Source of the DNA: Streptomyces diastatochromogenes
Lineage (GTDB): Bacteria; Actinomycetota; Actinomycetes; Streptomycetales; Streptomycetaceae
Direction: 5' to 3'
NCBI GenBank assembly: GCA_026913215.1
Contig: JAPTYK010000001.1
Location: 7,068,001 to 7,132,000, forward strand
Length of the DNA stretch: 64,000 bases
The notes under the pieces were generated by a model. It ran no database searches and was not told the origin of the DNA. It worked only from the letters and a program-made list of their open reading frames with translations. Position numbers and translations under genes: made by a program. Shown here piece after piece: positions 20,470 through 32,868 of this stretch (positions within the stretch are counted from its first letter, which is position 1; each line of letters starts with the position of its first letter).

Positions 20470-23246
20470 TCATCCGCCAACACCCCGAGCCCGCCGGTCG
20501 AGCGCGAGCCACACCCGGTCCCGGGTGACGGGCAGTTCGGTGAAGCGGATGCCGGTCGCGTCCCGCAGGGCGTTGGCGAACGCGGGGGCGACGGGGTTGA
20601 ACGGGCTCTCGCTCATCGACTTGGCGCCGAGCGGGCCGATCGCGTCGGACGTCTCGGTGAAGTGGACCTCGGTGCGCGGGACGTCGGCGTACTGGGGGAG
20701 CCGGTAGCGGCGGAAGGCGGCCGTGGTGACCTCGCCGCGCTCGTCGATCCGCACGTCCTCGAAGAGGGTGGCGCCGAGCGCCTGGGCGACCCCGCCCTCG
20801 ACCTGCCCCCGGCACTGCATCGGGTTCATGACCTTGCCCGCGTCGGCGGCGTGCACGCTCCGCAGGATCCGGATCTCCCCGCTCCCCGGATCGACGGCGA
20901 CCCGGAACCACTGGGCGTTGAAGGCCACCGAGCGCGGCGAGCCGCCCCAGTGCCCGTCCGCCGCCAGCTCCTCCGCCGCGCCGAGCGCGTGCCCCGCCTC
21001 GTACAGCTCCTTCAGCGTCACCGTGCGCCCCGCGCAGTCGACGGCCTCGGCGCCGAGCACGCACCGGTGCCGGGCGACGCCGGTGTGGCGGGCGGCGAGG
21101 TGCGCAGCCGTTCGGCGAGGGAGGTGGCGGCGAGGAGGACGGCCTTGCCGGCGACGACGGTGCCGGCGGAGCCGAAGGCCCCGGTGTCGTGGCGCACGAC
21201 GTCGGTGTCGGACTGCCGGATCACGAGGCGGTCCTCGGTGGTGTTCAGGGCGCCGGCGGTAATCTGCTTGTGGACGGTGGTGGTGCCGTTGCCGAACTCG
21301 GCGGTGCCGACGGCGATGTCGTACGTCCCGTCCTCCAGGAGCGAGACGCGGGCGTCGGCGTAGTGGCCGCCGGGCGGCCCGGTCGCGATCATCGCCATCC
21401 CGGTGCCCTGACCGACGAGCCAGCCCTCGGGGGCCTCCTCGGCACTGCGGTCCTCCGCGAGGGCCTTCCGCACGACGGACAGGCACTGGTCGAGGCCGTA
21501 GGAGGCGATGTGGAGGTCCTCCTCCTCGCCGATCGGGCTGTGCATGCCCTCACCGGGGCCGATGACGTTCTTCTCGCGGAAGACCAGGGGGTCCATGCCG
21601 AGGCGGCGCGCCAGTTCGTCCATCACGGACTCGACGGCGAAGGTGACCTGCCCGAGCCCGTAGCCCCGGAAGGCGCCCGCCGGGACGACGTTGGTGTAGA
21701 CGGAGTAGGCGTCGACCTTCTTGTGCGGGGCGCGGTAGACGGCGAAGGACTCGCCGACGCTGTGGAACATCACCGCCGGGCCGTGGTTGCCGTACGCCCC
21801 GGTGTTCGACACCACCCGCATCCGCACGGCCGTCAACGTCCCGTCCTCGCGGGCCCCGACCTTGATGCCGATGGTGAAGGGATGGCGGGTGGTGGCCCCG
21901 TAGAACTGCTCGGCGCGGGTGTACTCCAGCTTCACCGGCCGCCGCAGCTTCAGCGCCGCCAGGGTGACGACGTCCTCGGTGAGCATCTCCTGCTTGCCGC
22001 CGAAGCCGCCGCCCACCCGGCCGGCGACCACGCGGACCTCGTCCTCCGGCAGGCCGTACAGCGCGCACAGCGCCCGCCGGGTCAGGAACGGCGTCTGCGT
22101 GCTGGAGCGCACGGTGAGGCGCTCTCCGCCGCCGTGCTCCTTCGGCTCGAAGTACGCGACGCAGCCGTGCGTCTCCAGGCTGGCGTGCTGCACCCGCTGG
22201 GTGCGGAAGGTCTCCTCGTACACGACGTCCGCCTCGGCGAACCCCGCTCGACGTCGCCGATCTCCCCGTGCACCTCGCCCGCCACGTTGTTCCCGACCCG
22301 GGCGATGCGCGCCTCGGGGCCCTTGCCTGCGTGGATGACGGGCGCCCCGGGGCGCATGGCCTCCTCCGGGTCGGTGACGTGGGGAGTTCCTCGTACGTCA
22401 CCTCGACGCGGCGGCAGCCCTCCTCGGCGGCCCGCTCGCTGTCGGCGACCACCGCCGCGACCCGCTGGCCCACGTACCGGACGACGTCGTCCAGGACCCG
22501 GGTGTCGTCGGGGTCCTCGGTGGGGTGCTCGTGGCGGGCGGAGGAGTACAGCGTCGCCGGTGCGTCCTCGTGGGTGAGGACGGCGACCACGCCGGGGACG
22601 CGCAGCGCGGCCGCGGTGTCGATCGCGAGGATCCGGGCGTGCGGGTGCGGGGAGCGCAGCAGCTTCATGTGCAGCAGGCCCGGGACCTCGACGTCGAAGG
22701 TGTAGCGGGCGGTGCCGGTGACGACCTGCGGACCGGCCGGGGCGCCGACGTTCCGGCCCACGGCCTCGCCCGCGCAGGGCCGTTCGGTGTGCTTCACCCC
22801 CCGCACCGCGTCCTCGATCGCCCGGTAGCCGGTGCAGCGGCAGATGTTGCCCTTGAAGGCCCGGGGAGGTCGTCGAGCTTGCCGTCGTCGTCGGGGTGCC
22901 CGCTCGGCCTCCAGGGCGGCGGTCGTCATCAGGAAACCGGCCGTGCACATGCCGCACTGGTAGCCCTGCGCGTCGAGGAACCTCTGCTGGACGGGGTGCA
23001 GTTCGCCGTCCGGGGAGGCCAGTCCCTCCACCGTGGTGACGGAACGGCCCTCCGCCCGCACGGCCGGGTACAGGCAGCTGTGCACCGGCTCCCCGTCGAC
23101 GTGCACGGTGCAGGCGCCGCAGTCCCCGGCGTCGCAGCCCTTCTTCACCCCGAACCAGCCGCGCTCGCGCAGATAGGTGCGCAGGCACTGGCGGCGTGCG
23201 GCTCCTCGGCGAAGGGACGGTCGTTGACGGTGATGCGGAAGCTCAT
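20470..23246 (-). CDS. Molybdenum hydroxylase, Fe-S domain fused to Mo-binding domain
   Basis: About 925 residues. The N-terminal [2Fe-2S] domains carry CDAGDCGAC, CGMC and CRCTGYRAIEDAV; they run in the same frame into the xanthine-oxidase-type Mo domain (VTGTARYTFDVEVPGLLHMK, RVGGGFGGKQEMLTEDVVTL). The active-site loop reads GAKSMSESPFNPVAPA and keeps the catalytic Glu position. No FAD domain is fused; FAD binding is supplied by the overlapping upstream gene. The layout recalls bacterial aldehyde oxidoreductases rather than xanthine dehydrogenase. The substrate is unknown. Base losses near 21108, 22245, 22380, 22865 and 23190 split the frame. The start overlaps the FAD subunit stop by four bases. 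Confidence 0.83.
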
Positions 23247-24076
23247 CGGGCGTCCTCCCCGGTGGTACGGATCAGTTCGCGGCGGACTTCCTCGGCGAGG
23301 CGCAGCCCCATGTGCCGCCGCCACTCGGGCAGTCCGTGGATGTCGTCGAACCAGTCCTCGTCCCGGACGGCGGCGACGACCGCCGTCCGCAGCGCCTCGC
23401 GCGTCGGCGGCAGCGGGAACCAGAACCGGAAGGGGCGCACGGTCGCCGCGCTGATCGTCACCGCCAGCGACCCGTCGAGGGGATCGAGCGTCCCGACGAC
23501 CAGCGCGCCGGACCGGCCGAGCCCGTACAGCGAGGCCTGCCGGAAGGCGGTGCGGCAGCGCAGGGCGCGCCCCGGCAGCGTGACCGAACGCAGCAGCTCG
23601 CCCTCCGCGAGGTCCTTGCGTCCCGCGCCCGTGATGAAGTCCACCACCCGCACCCGGCGCGAGGAGCCGTCCTGCGCCCGGAGCAGACACGTGCCGTCGA
23701 GGGCGGCGGTCAGCGAGATCAGCGGCCCGGCGGGCAGGCCGTTGCACAGGTTCCCGCCGACGGTCGCCATGTTCCAGATCTTGAACGAGGCAAGGAAGGC
23801 CCGGCAGCACTGCTCGAACAGCGGCGCCGCCGGAGCGTCCAGTGTCCGCCCGTACCGGGACAGCCGGGCCACCGTGCAGGTCGCGGCGATCTCCAGGGAG
23901 CCGTCCGCGTGCCGCGTGAGCGGTTCCCAGCCCGTCCGGCTCAGGTCGATCAGCCGGCGCAGGTGCGGCTGCGGTTCGGAGAACAGGTACGTGCCCCCGC
24001 CGAGCCACGCGTCGCCGGGACGCCACGGTTCGCGCAGCCGCGCGTCCCGTACGTCCGTCACCGTGTTCAGGTCCAT
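23243..24076 (-). CDS. FAD-binding subunit of the molybdenum hydroxylase (CoxM-like)
   Basis: An intact 277-residue CoxM/CutM-type FAD protein. The FAD-contact motifs are AWLGGGTYLFSE near the start and TVGGNLCNGLPAGPLI in the middle. It passes electrons from the Fe-S clusters of the large subunit to an acceptor. ATGA overlap with the downstream Fe-S/Mo gene indicates coupled translation. The start is supported by GGGGAG upstream of ATG 24076. Confidence 0.9.
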   Translation of the reverse strand: MDLNTVTDVRDARLREPWRPGDAWLGGGTYLFSEPQPHLRRLIDLSRTGWEPLTRHADGSLEIAATCTVARLSRYGRTLDAPAAPLFEQCCRAFLASFKIWNMATVGGNLCNGLPAGPLISLTAALDGTCLLRAQDGSSRRVRVVDFITGAGRKDLAEGELLRSVTLPGRALRCRTAFRQASLYGLGRSGALVVGTLDPLDGSLAVTISAATVRPFRFWFPLPPTREALRTAVVAAVRDEDWFDDIHGLPEWRRHMGLRLAEEVRRELIRTTGEDAR

Positions 24077-24095
24077 GTCTCCCCACGCCTCTCGG

Positions 24096-24116
24096 TCACT
24101 GCTTTTCAGCCAGTGA
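24096..24116. promoter_or_regulatory. Inverted repeat TCACTG-N9-CAGTGA
   Basis: TCACTG (24096-24101) and CAGTGA (24111-24116) flank nine bases, 19 bases upstream of the FAD-subunit start, in the 149-base gap after the enoyl-CoA hydratase. It could be an internal operator or a weak attenuator; nothing decides between these. Confidence 0.3.
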
Positions 24117-24225
24117 AGCCCGGGAGGGAGGCGGGACGACTGGTGCGGACGCCGGAAAACCGCAAACCCGCAGGCAGGGGATTGGATGATCGACCAGGGC
24201 CCGGCCGTCGCGCGACCGGGACGGC

Positions 24226-25032
24226 TCAGCCGGTGAAGGAGCCGTGCCGTCCTCCCCGGCCGCGAAGCGCGCGGCGCCCGACAGGGTCTCGCCGGCCGAC
24301 AGCGGCACCATGCCGTGCCGGAGTTCGGCCGCCAGCGCCTCGGACTCCGGCAGCCCGTGCTGCTCGCGCACGGACAGCCGGTCGTGGCGCAGGCACAGCT
24401 GCGGGAAGGCGGCGATCTCCCGGGCGAGTTCCTCCGCCGCGCCCGGGACCGGCCCTTCGGCACGAGACGGTTGGCGAGCCCGATCTCGTACGCCTCGGCC
24501 GCCGGGACCGGCCGCCCGGTCAGGATCAGGTCCATGGCGCGGCTCTCGCCGATCAGCCGCGGCAGCCGGACCGTGCCGCCGTCGATCAGGGGCACGCCCC
24601 AGCGGCGGCAGAACACCCGAGGACCGCGTCCTCCTCGACGACGCGCAGATCGCACCAGAGGGCCAGTTCGAGTCCGCCGGCCACCGCATGGCCGCCGACG
24701 GCCGCGATGACCGGCTTCGTCAGCCGCAGCCGGGTCGGCCCCATCGGGCCGTCGCCGTCGGGCGCCACCCGGTTCCCGCGCCCGGTGCCGACGGCCTTGA
24801 GGTCGGCGCCCGCGCAGAACGTGCCGCCCTCGCCCCACAGCACCGCGACCGAGGCCTCCGCGTCGGCCTCGAAGGCGCGGAAGGCGTCGGCCAGCCGCGC
24901 GGCCGTCGGCCCGTCCACGGCGTTGCGGGCGGCGGGCCGGGAGAGGACCACCGTGGTCACGGGCCCGTCGCGCTCGACGCGTACGGTGTCCCGCTCCGAC
25001 GGTGTCGCTGATGCATCGGTCATGCGGGGCAT
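24226..25032 (-). CDS. Enoyl-CoA hydratase/isomerase family protein
   Basis: About 268 residues of the crotonase fold. The oxyanion-hole segment GTFCAGADLKAVG and the second loop VGGHAVAGGLELALWCDLRV are intact. The Glu pair of classical hydratases is not clear (the stretch GVFCRRWGVPLIDGGTVRLP follows), so it could be a hydratase, isomerase or hydrolase. One G is missing near 24607, one base near 24452 and one G near 24253; the last restores the ending GRHGSFTG and TGA at 24226-24228. Start could be 25032 or 25023; neither has a good ribosome site. It lies between the LysR gene and the molybdenum hydroxylase subunits. Confidence 0.8.
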
Positions 25033-25068
25033 TCTCGCGGGCGGCCGGCCCGGCGGCCAGAGCGGACC

Positions 25069-25983
25069 TCAGCCGGAACGGTCGAGCAGCAGGTCCCGCA
25101 CGCAGCCGCGCAGCCAGGCGTGCGCCGGGTCGGCGTCGTGCCGCGGATGCCAGGCGAGGCCGAGCGGCAGGGGCGGCAGGTCGAGGGGACCTCGAAGGCG
25201 ACCAGGCCGAGGGCGTCGGCCAGCGAGCGGCTCCCGCGCCGATCAGGCCGACGAGGTCGGTGTCGCGGAGGAGGAACAGCGACGCCGGGTACGTGCCGAC
25301 GCTCGCGACGACCCGCCGCCGCAGCCCGTGCTCGGCCAGCGCGGCGTCGACGGGGCCGTGCAGCCGCCCCGGCGCGAGACGACCAGGTGGTCCGCGTCCA
25401 CCGCGAACCTCCGCCGCGTCAGGCGCCCCGCAGCAGGGGTGCCCGCCCGGACGACCGCCAGCATGCGGTCGTCCAGGACGTGCTCGGTGCGCACCTCGGG
25501 ATGGACCGTGTCGATGACGCCGATCTCCAGGTCGGCGACGCCCTCCCGCAGCGTCGGCGCGTCGACGTGGCTCTCGTTCAGGAACCGCAGCCGCACCTGC
25601 GGGGCCTCGCGTCCGGCACGGTCGAGCAGCGCGGGGCCGAGCAGCGCGGGATGGGAGTCCTGCCCGAGCACCGTGAACGTGCGCGCGACGGTCCGGAGAT
25701 CGGTGGGACCCGACGCCGCGAACAGCGCCCTGGCCCGCTCCACGACCGCCCCGACCTCGGCCCGTACGGACAGCGCGTACGGCGTCGGCACCATCGCGCG
25801 CCCGGCGCGCACCAGGATCGGATCGCCGAGCGCCTTGCGGATCCGGCCCAGGGTGCGGCTGGTGGCCGGCTCGGACAGGTGCAGCCGCCGGGCCGCTCCC
25901 CGCACGCTCTGTTCCTCCAGGAGGACGTCGAGGGCGAGGAGGAGATTGAGGTCGAGGCCGGTCGGGTCCGCCGATTGCGTCAT
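25069..25983 (-). CDS. LysR-family transcriptional regulator
   Basis: About 306 residues. The N-terminal HTH reads NLLLALDVLLEEQSVRGAAR then LSEPATSRTLGRIRKALGDP, followed by an effector-binding domain (ESHVDAPTLREGVADLEIGV). I choose ATG 25983, nine bases after AAGGGA; a GTG at 25989 is also possible. Three breaks near 25190 (C lost before TCGA), 25230 and 25375 shift the C-terminal part, which reads LADALGLVAFEVPLDLPPLP and ends LLLDRSG. It is divergent from an MFS exporter and is the first gene of the leftward hydratase/molybdenum hydroxylase set, so it probably controls one or both. Confidence 0.84.
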
Positions 25984-26081
25984 ACGCACTCATCCCTTGC
26001 GAAAGATGCACTGGAAGTAATCAACGGGCCGAGCCTACGGTGGACGCACACCCCCTCACCACGACGCTCCCCGGAGGAGCC

Positions 26082-27502
26082 ATGCCCTCGCCCGCCCTCG
26101 CACCGCCCTCCACCGCCCCGGCCGGCACCCCGCCGGGCCCGCTCGGACGGTCGACCCTGCTCGCCCTGTGCGCCTGCGTCCTCGTCGCGCAGAGCATGGT
26201 CGCCGCCATCAACCTCCTCATCCCCCAACTCGCCGCCTCCGCCCTCCACCCGTCCGCCACCGAGCTGCTGTGGACGGTGGACGCGTACGTCATCGTCTTC
26301 GCCGGACTGCTCATCCCCGCCGGGGCGCTGGGCGACCGCCGGGGCCGCAGGGCGTCCTGCTCGCCGGACTCGTCCTGTTCGCCGCCGGGGCCGCGCTCAG
26401 CGCCCTGGCCGCCTCGCCCGCGCTGCTGATCGCCGGCCGCGGGGTGTCCGGCGCCGGAGCCGCCTGCGTCACGCCCGCCACCATGTCGATCCTCGTCCAG
26501 CTCGCCGGACCGGAGCACCGGGCCCGCGCACTCGCCTCCTGGACCCTCGCCATCGGCCTGGGCGGCCTCGTGGGCAACGCCGGCGGGGAGCGGTCGGCCA
26601 ATTCCTCTCCTGGCGGGCCCTGTTCTGGGTGATGGTCCCCTCGGCGCGCTGCTCGCCCTGGCCGTCGCGGTCGCCGTGCCGCGCACCCGCGCTCTCCGCA
26701 CGGCCACCCCGACCCCGCGGCACCCTGCTGCTCGTCGCGGCCCTGGTCGCCCTCCTCGCGGGCATCATCGAAGGCCCGGCACACGGCTGGACCTCGCCCC
26801 GCATCCTCCTCCTCTTCGCGGTGGGCGCGGCCCTGACCGGCCTGTTCACCTGGTACGCGCTCCGCTCGCCGGCCGCCCTGTTCGACCCGCGGGTCTTCCG
26901 CTCCCGGCGGCTGCGCGCCGCCGTCCTCGGCACGGCCACCGGCTTCTTCGGCCTCTTCTCGCTCTTCTACGCCAACTCGCAGTACCTGCAGTACGTCAGG
27001 GGTACGGCCCCGCCGTCACCGGCCTCGCCATCGTCCCGCTCACGATCGGCATGGCCGTCTTCCCCAAGGTCGCCACCCGCTGGCAGGCCGCCTCGGGACC
27101 GCGCCCCACCATCGTCACCGGCCTCTTCCTGATCGGCGCCGGACTCCTGGGGGCCTCCACCGCCGGCGCGGCCACGCCGTACCCGCTGTACGCCTGCTGG
27201 CTGCTCGTCATCTCGGCGGGAACCGGCCTGTGCATGCCGGCCCTCACCGTCGGCGTCGTCTCCGCCCTCCCCGCGCACCGGGCGGCCTCGGCTCCGGCCT
27301 CGGCACCTCGGCCCGGGAGATCGGCGCCGCCCTCGGCGTGGCCGTCACCGGCACCGTGCTCGCCGTGCACGAGGCCGACGCCCGCGCGGGCTCCTTCGCC
27401 GACGCGATGAGTCCGGCGCTGCGCACCGTGGGCGCGCTCGTCCTGGTCGCCACGGCCCTGGTCGCCGTCGGATACCGCGCCGGGGCCGAGCCCACCCGCT
27501 GA
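26082..27502 (+). CDS. MFS drug-efflux transporter (DHA2/EmrB-QacA type)
   Basis: About 475 residues, with many membrane helices beginning LLALCACVLVAQSMVAAINL. Motif A is GALGDRRGRRGVLLAGLVLF and the motif C region is SWTLAIGLGGLVGNAGGG. The final helices are VTGTVLAVH and VGALVLVATALVAVGYRAGA. It exports drugs or metabolites using the proton gradient. One-base losses near 26350, 26590, 26637, 26998 and 27285 break the frame, four of them G/C runs. ATG 26082 is preceded by GGAGGAG. Divergent from the LysR gene across 98 bases that include a TTGC-N7-GCA half-palindrome at 25997-26010. Confidence 0.83.
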
Positions 27503-27698
27503 GGGGCCCTGCCCCGCCCGCGCCTGTGGGCCGGATGGCGCAGGCGGCGCGCGGCGGAGCCCGTACCGCGAGAGGGTTGGCCGGACCCCGGGACAGGACG
27601 GCCCGGCGGCCGACGAGGGCCCGGACGGCCGCTCGTCCGGCCGGACCGGGCCCCGGCACGGTCCGCCGTCCCCGGTCCCGCAACCGAGGAGGTAGCGC

Positions 27699-28974
27699 AT
27701 GCCCCGCCGTGTCCCCGCCGCGTACGCCGGACGGAACTCCACGAGCCCCGCCCCGACCGCACCGCACCCCGCCCGGGACGCCGATTCCGTACGGCGGCCG
27801 CCGGGACGATCGTGGCGGCCGCCGTCCTGGCCGGCGCCACGATCGCCCCGGCGGGGCCGCGCCACCGGCCCTCTCGGGCTCGGTCCCCACGACCCCGGGC
27901 ACGGCGGCGACCCGGCGCTCCAGCGGGCCCTGGCCGAGCTGGTGGGGCGCCCGGCGGGCCGCCCGGCGCGATCGCGGTCCTGACCCGGGACGGCGCCCGA
28001 CGGGTCTACCGGGCCGGTACGGCCGAGGTGGGCACGGGACGCCCGCCCCGGCCCGAGGACCACATGCGCGTCGCCAGCGTCGCCAAGGCCTTCAGCGGCG
28101 CGGTCGCCCTGAGCCTCGTCGACCGGAAGGAACTGGCCCTGGACGACACGATCGGCCACGTCCTTCCCCAACTGCCCTCCTCATGGCACGCGGTGACGCT
28201 GCGTCAACTGCTCCAGCACACCAGCGGACTCCCTGACTTCAGCAAGAGCAAGGCCTTCCAGGACATCGTCCGCGCCGACCCCCGCCACCACTTCGACTCC
28301 CGCCGCCTCCTCGACTTCGTGGCCGACCAGCCGCTCGCCTTCCCGCCGGGCAGCCGCTACGCCTACTCCAACTCGGACAACATCGCGGTCGCGCTGATGG
28401 CCGAACGCGTCACCGGCCGCCCGTACGAGACGCTCCTGAAGCGACTGGTGTACCGGCCGCTCGACCTGACGGGGACCAGCCTCCCCAGGACTACCGGCTG
28501 CCGCGCCCTTCCTGCACGGCTACTTCACCGCCCCCGGCGAGCGGCCCGAGGACGTGAGCGAGGCGGTGAGCGCCTCCGGCGCCTGGGCGTCCGGCGGCAT
28601 CGTCTCCACCCCGCCGACCTGAGCAGGTTCATCGGCGGCTACGCGGGACCGGAGCTGCTGACCCCCGCCACCCGCCGCGCCCAGCAGGATTTCCTCCCGG
28701 CGGCGCCTCCGAGCCGGCCGGGCCCGGCGCCAACGCGGCCGGTCTGGGCCTCTTCCGCTACACCACCCGCTGCGGCACGGTCCTCGGCCACACCGGCAAC
28801 ACCCCCGGCTACACCCAGTTCGCCGCTTCCACCCGGGACGGCCGGCGCACGGTGACGGTCTCCGTCACCAGCCAGGTCACGCAGGATCCGGCCCTGCTGG
28901 CCCGACTGCGCGCGACCGAGGAGCGGTTCGTCTGCGCCCTGCTGGGCGAGGAGGACGGAGGGTTCCGTCCGTAG
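27699..28974 (+). CDS. Secreted beta-lactamase-like serine hydrolase / D,D-peptidase
   Basis: About 430 residues. An N-terminal export signal (GTIVAAAVLAGATIAPAGAA) precedes a class C beta-lactamase/esterase fold: SxxK as VASVAKAFSG, YxN as YAYSNSDN, and HTG as GHTGNTPGYTQF in place of KTG. Such enzymes are D-alanyl-D-alanine carboxypeptidases, esterases or beta-lactamases outside the cell. GAGGAGG precedes ATG 27699. Several base losses lie near 27800-27960, 28485, 28610 and 28700; the conserved motifs are nonetheless collinear, ending at TAG 28972-28974. Confidence 0.8.
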
Positions 28975-29096
28975 GACCCGCCGAAAGGAAGAGGACCGAC
29001 CCCTTACGCGGCGGAGGGTTTCCCTAGCCTCGCCCCAGCGTGCAAGTTACCAGCCGGTCAATGAAGTTGACGGGCGCACCGGGTCCGGAGGTCGCC

Positions 29097-30972
<1,876 letters not shown>

Positions 30973-30996
30973 CGCCCGGTCACCGCCCCGGCGGCC

Positions 30997-31551
30997 TCAG
31001 GGCTCAAGGACCTCCACGTGGTCGCCGACCGCGACCGCCAGGACCCGTGAGCCCGGTTCGGTGGTGCGCCAGCGGTGGCGGACGCCGCCGGAGAGCAGGA
31101 GCGTGTCGCCGCGCCTCAGGCGGTGGACGCGGCCGTCGGCCTCCACCTCCACCGCGCCGTCCGCCACGTACAGCAGCTCGTCGTTGCGGTGCCGGAACTC
31201 GCGGTCCGCCTCGTGCGCGCCGACGAACTCCAGGGCGTGCAGCTGATGGCGGCCGCGCACCACCGGCCGCACGCGCGCCTCCCGGTCGAGACCGCTGTCG
31301 TCCCCGGCCCGCACCACGTCGACCGTGCGGGTCTCGTCGGAGGCGGCGAGCAGCTGGACCGCCGTGGTGCCGAGGGCGTCCGCGATCCGCTGGAGCGACC
31401 GCATGCTGGGGCGCGCCCGGTCGTTCTCGATCTGGCTGAGGAACGGGGAGGAGAGCCCGCTGCCCTTCGCCACCTCGGCGAGCGTCAGATCCAGCGCCCG
31501 GCGCCTGCGGCGCACGGCGGCGCCCACCCGCGGTGTGTTCGCGGCCTCCAT
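30997..31551 (-). CDS. XRE-cupin transcriptional regulator
   Basis: An intact 184-residue protein. The N-terminal XRE helix-turn-helix (LDLTLAEVAKGSGLSSPFLS, QIENDRARPSMRSLQRIADA) is joined to a C-terminal cupin (RHRNDELLYVADGAVEVEAD, RGDTLLLSGGVRHRWR). The cupin probably senses a small ligand. I use ATG 31551; an upstream in-frame extension to 31599 lacks family support. It is divergent from the arylsulfotransferase gene, and a 15-base palindrome lies between them at 31695-31709, a likely binding site. Confidence 0.9.
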   Translation of the reverse strand: MEAANTPRVGAAVRRRRRALDLTLAEVAKGSGLSSPFLSQIENDRARPSMRSLQRIADALGTTAVQLLAASDETRTVDVVRAGDDSGLDREARVRPVVRGRHQLHALEFVGAHEADREFRHRNDELLYVADGAVEVEADGRVHRLRRGDTLLLSGGVRHRWRTTEPGSRVLAVAVGDHVEVLEP

Positions 31552-31694
31552 GGATGGTCCCGTCCTTTCCCTCCGGCGCCCGGTGGCGCCCGATCGCACC
31601 CTACGCGGCGGTAGGCCGGAGCCCGGAGACGGTTTCGTACTCCCGACACACGCCCGTCACACAAGGCCCCTAACGTCAAAGTCGCTTGCTCTCA

Positions 31695-31709
31695 TCAAAG
31701 AAAGTTTGA
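31695..31709. promoter_or_regulatory. Palindrome TCAAA-GAAAG-TTTGA, candidate operator
   Basis: A perfect 5-5-5 inverted repeat lies 11 bases before the sulfotransferase-like start and in the gap shared with the XRE-cupin gene. A repressor here would block ribosome loading or early transcription of the rightward operon. The surrounding stretch is the most AT-rich of the local region, as expected for a promoter. Confidence 0.45.
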
Positions 31710-31720
31710 AGAAGCCCGAC

Positions 31721-32868
31721 ATGGAAAACTCGAAGGGGTCCGACGTGCCCGCGATCGACCAGAACTCACGCCGCCGACGCCCCACCGGCCTCATCGCCCT
31801 CGACGAGACGGCCGCGTCCGAGGGCTACACCCTCTACGCCCCGCTCACCGGCACCGGCGAGGTGTACCTCGTCGACCTCCACGGCCGCACCGTCCACCGC
31901 TGGGACCTCCCCTACCGCCCCGGCCGCCACGCCCGGCTGCTCGCCGACGGCACCCTCGCCTACAACGGCGTCCTGCCGGGGAGAAGGCCCTCTTCCCGAT
32001 GTGGCACAAGTACCGCGGCGGCGTCATGCTCCACGCCGCACCCGACGGCACCGTCCTGCGCGAGCACCGCGACCCCCTCCAGCACCACGACGCCCACCAC
32101 CTCGACGACGGCCGCATCCTCTACACCGCCCTGGAACCCCTCACCGGCGCCGACGCCGCGGAGGTGCGCGGCGGAGTGCCCGGCTCCGAGGCCGAGGGCG
32201 GCACCGTCTGGGCCGACACCATCAAGGAGGTCGGCCCGGACGGCGAACTCCTGTGGTCCTGGCGCGCCGCGGACCACCTCGACCGCGAGGCCTTCCCGCT
32301 GCACGAGGCCTACGCCCGCGAGCACTGGCCGCTGATCAACAGCGTCACCCCCCTGCGGGACGGCAACGTCCTCGCCAGCCTGCGCAGCGTCTCCGCCGTC
32401 GTCGTCATCAGCCGCGCCACCGGCGAGATCCTCTGGCGCAGCCGCCCCGGCACCGTCAGCCAGCAGCACGCCCCCACCGAACTCGCCGACGGACGGTTCC
32501 TCGTCTTCGACAACGGCGTCTTCCGGCCCGGCCACGACGTCCCGTACTCCCGCGTCATCGAGATCGACCGGACCGGCGGCGACATCGTGTGGAAGTACCA
32601 CGACCCGGCCCGCGAGTTCTTCTTCGCGCCCTTCATGGGCTCCGCGCAGCGCCTGCCGAACGGCAACACCCTCGTCACCGACTCCCCGTCCGGGCGGCTC
32701 TTCGAGGTGACGAAGGACGGCTACCTGTGCTGGGAGTACGTCGTCCCGTACTTCGCCGGCTACGGCGAGAGCGAGGTCCGCGGCCTCTTCCCGTCCGAGC
32801 CCAACGCCGTCTTCCGCGCCTACCGGTACACCGCGGCGGAGATCCCGTGGCTGGAGACGACGGCATGA
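31721..32868 (+). CDS. Arylsulfotransferase (ASST)-like beta-propeller protein
   Basis: About 383 residues with the ASST-type propeller pattern (EVYLVDLHGRTVHRWDLPYR, DAHHLDDGRILYTALEPL, RLPNGNTLVTDSPSGRLFEV). ASST enzymes transfer sulfate between phenols using a His at the propeller centre; His candidates occur in QHHDAHHLDDG. There is no signal peptide, so it acts in the cytoplasm, unlike periplasmic ASST; a sulfotransferase activity is only an inference. One G is missing near 31981 (CCGGGGAGAAGG). The stop overlaps the ATG of the permease gene, so both are one operon. Confidence 0.78.

Noticed and set aside
20470..23246. Reading the split hydroxylase as several small genes or a pseudogene
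   Set aside because: All breaks are one base lost at G/C runs and every cofactor motif is retained, the same as in unrelated genes nearby.
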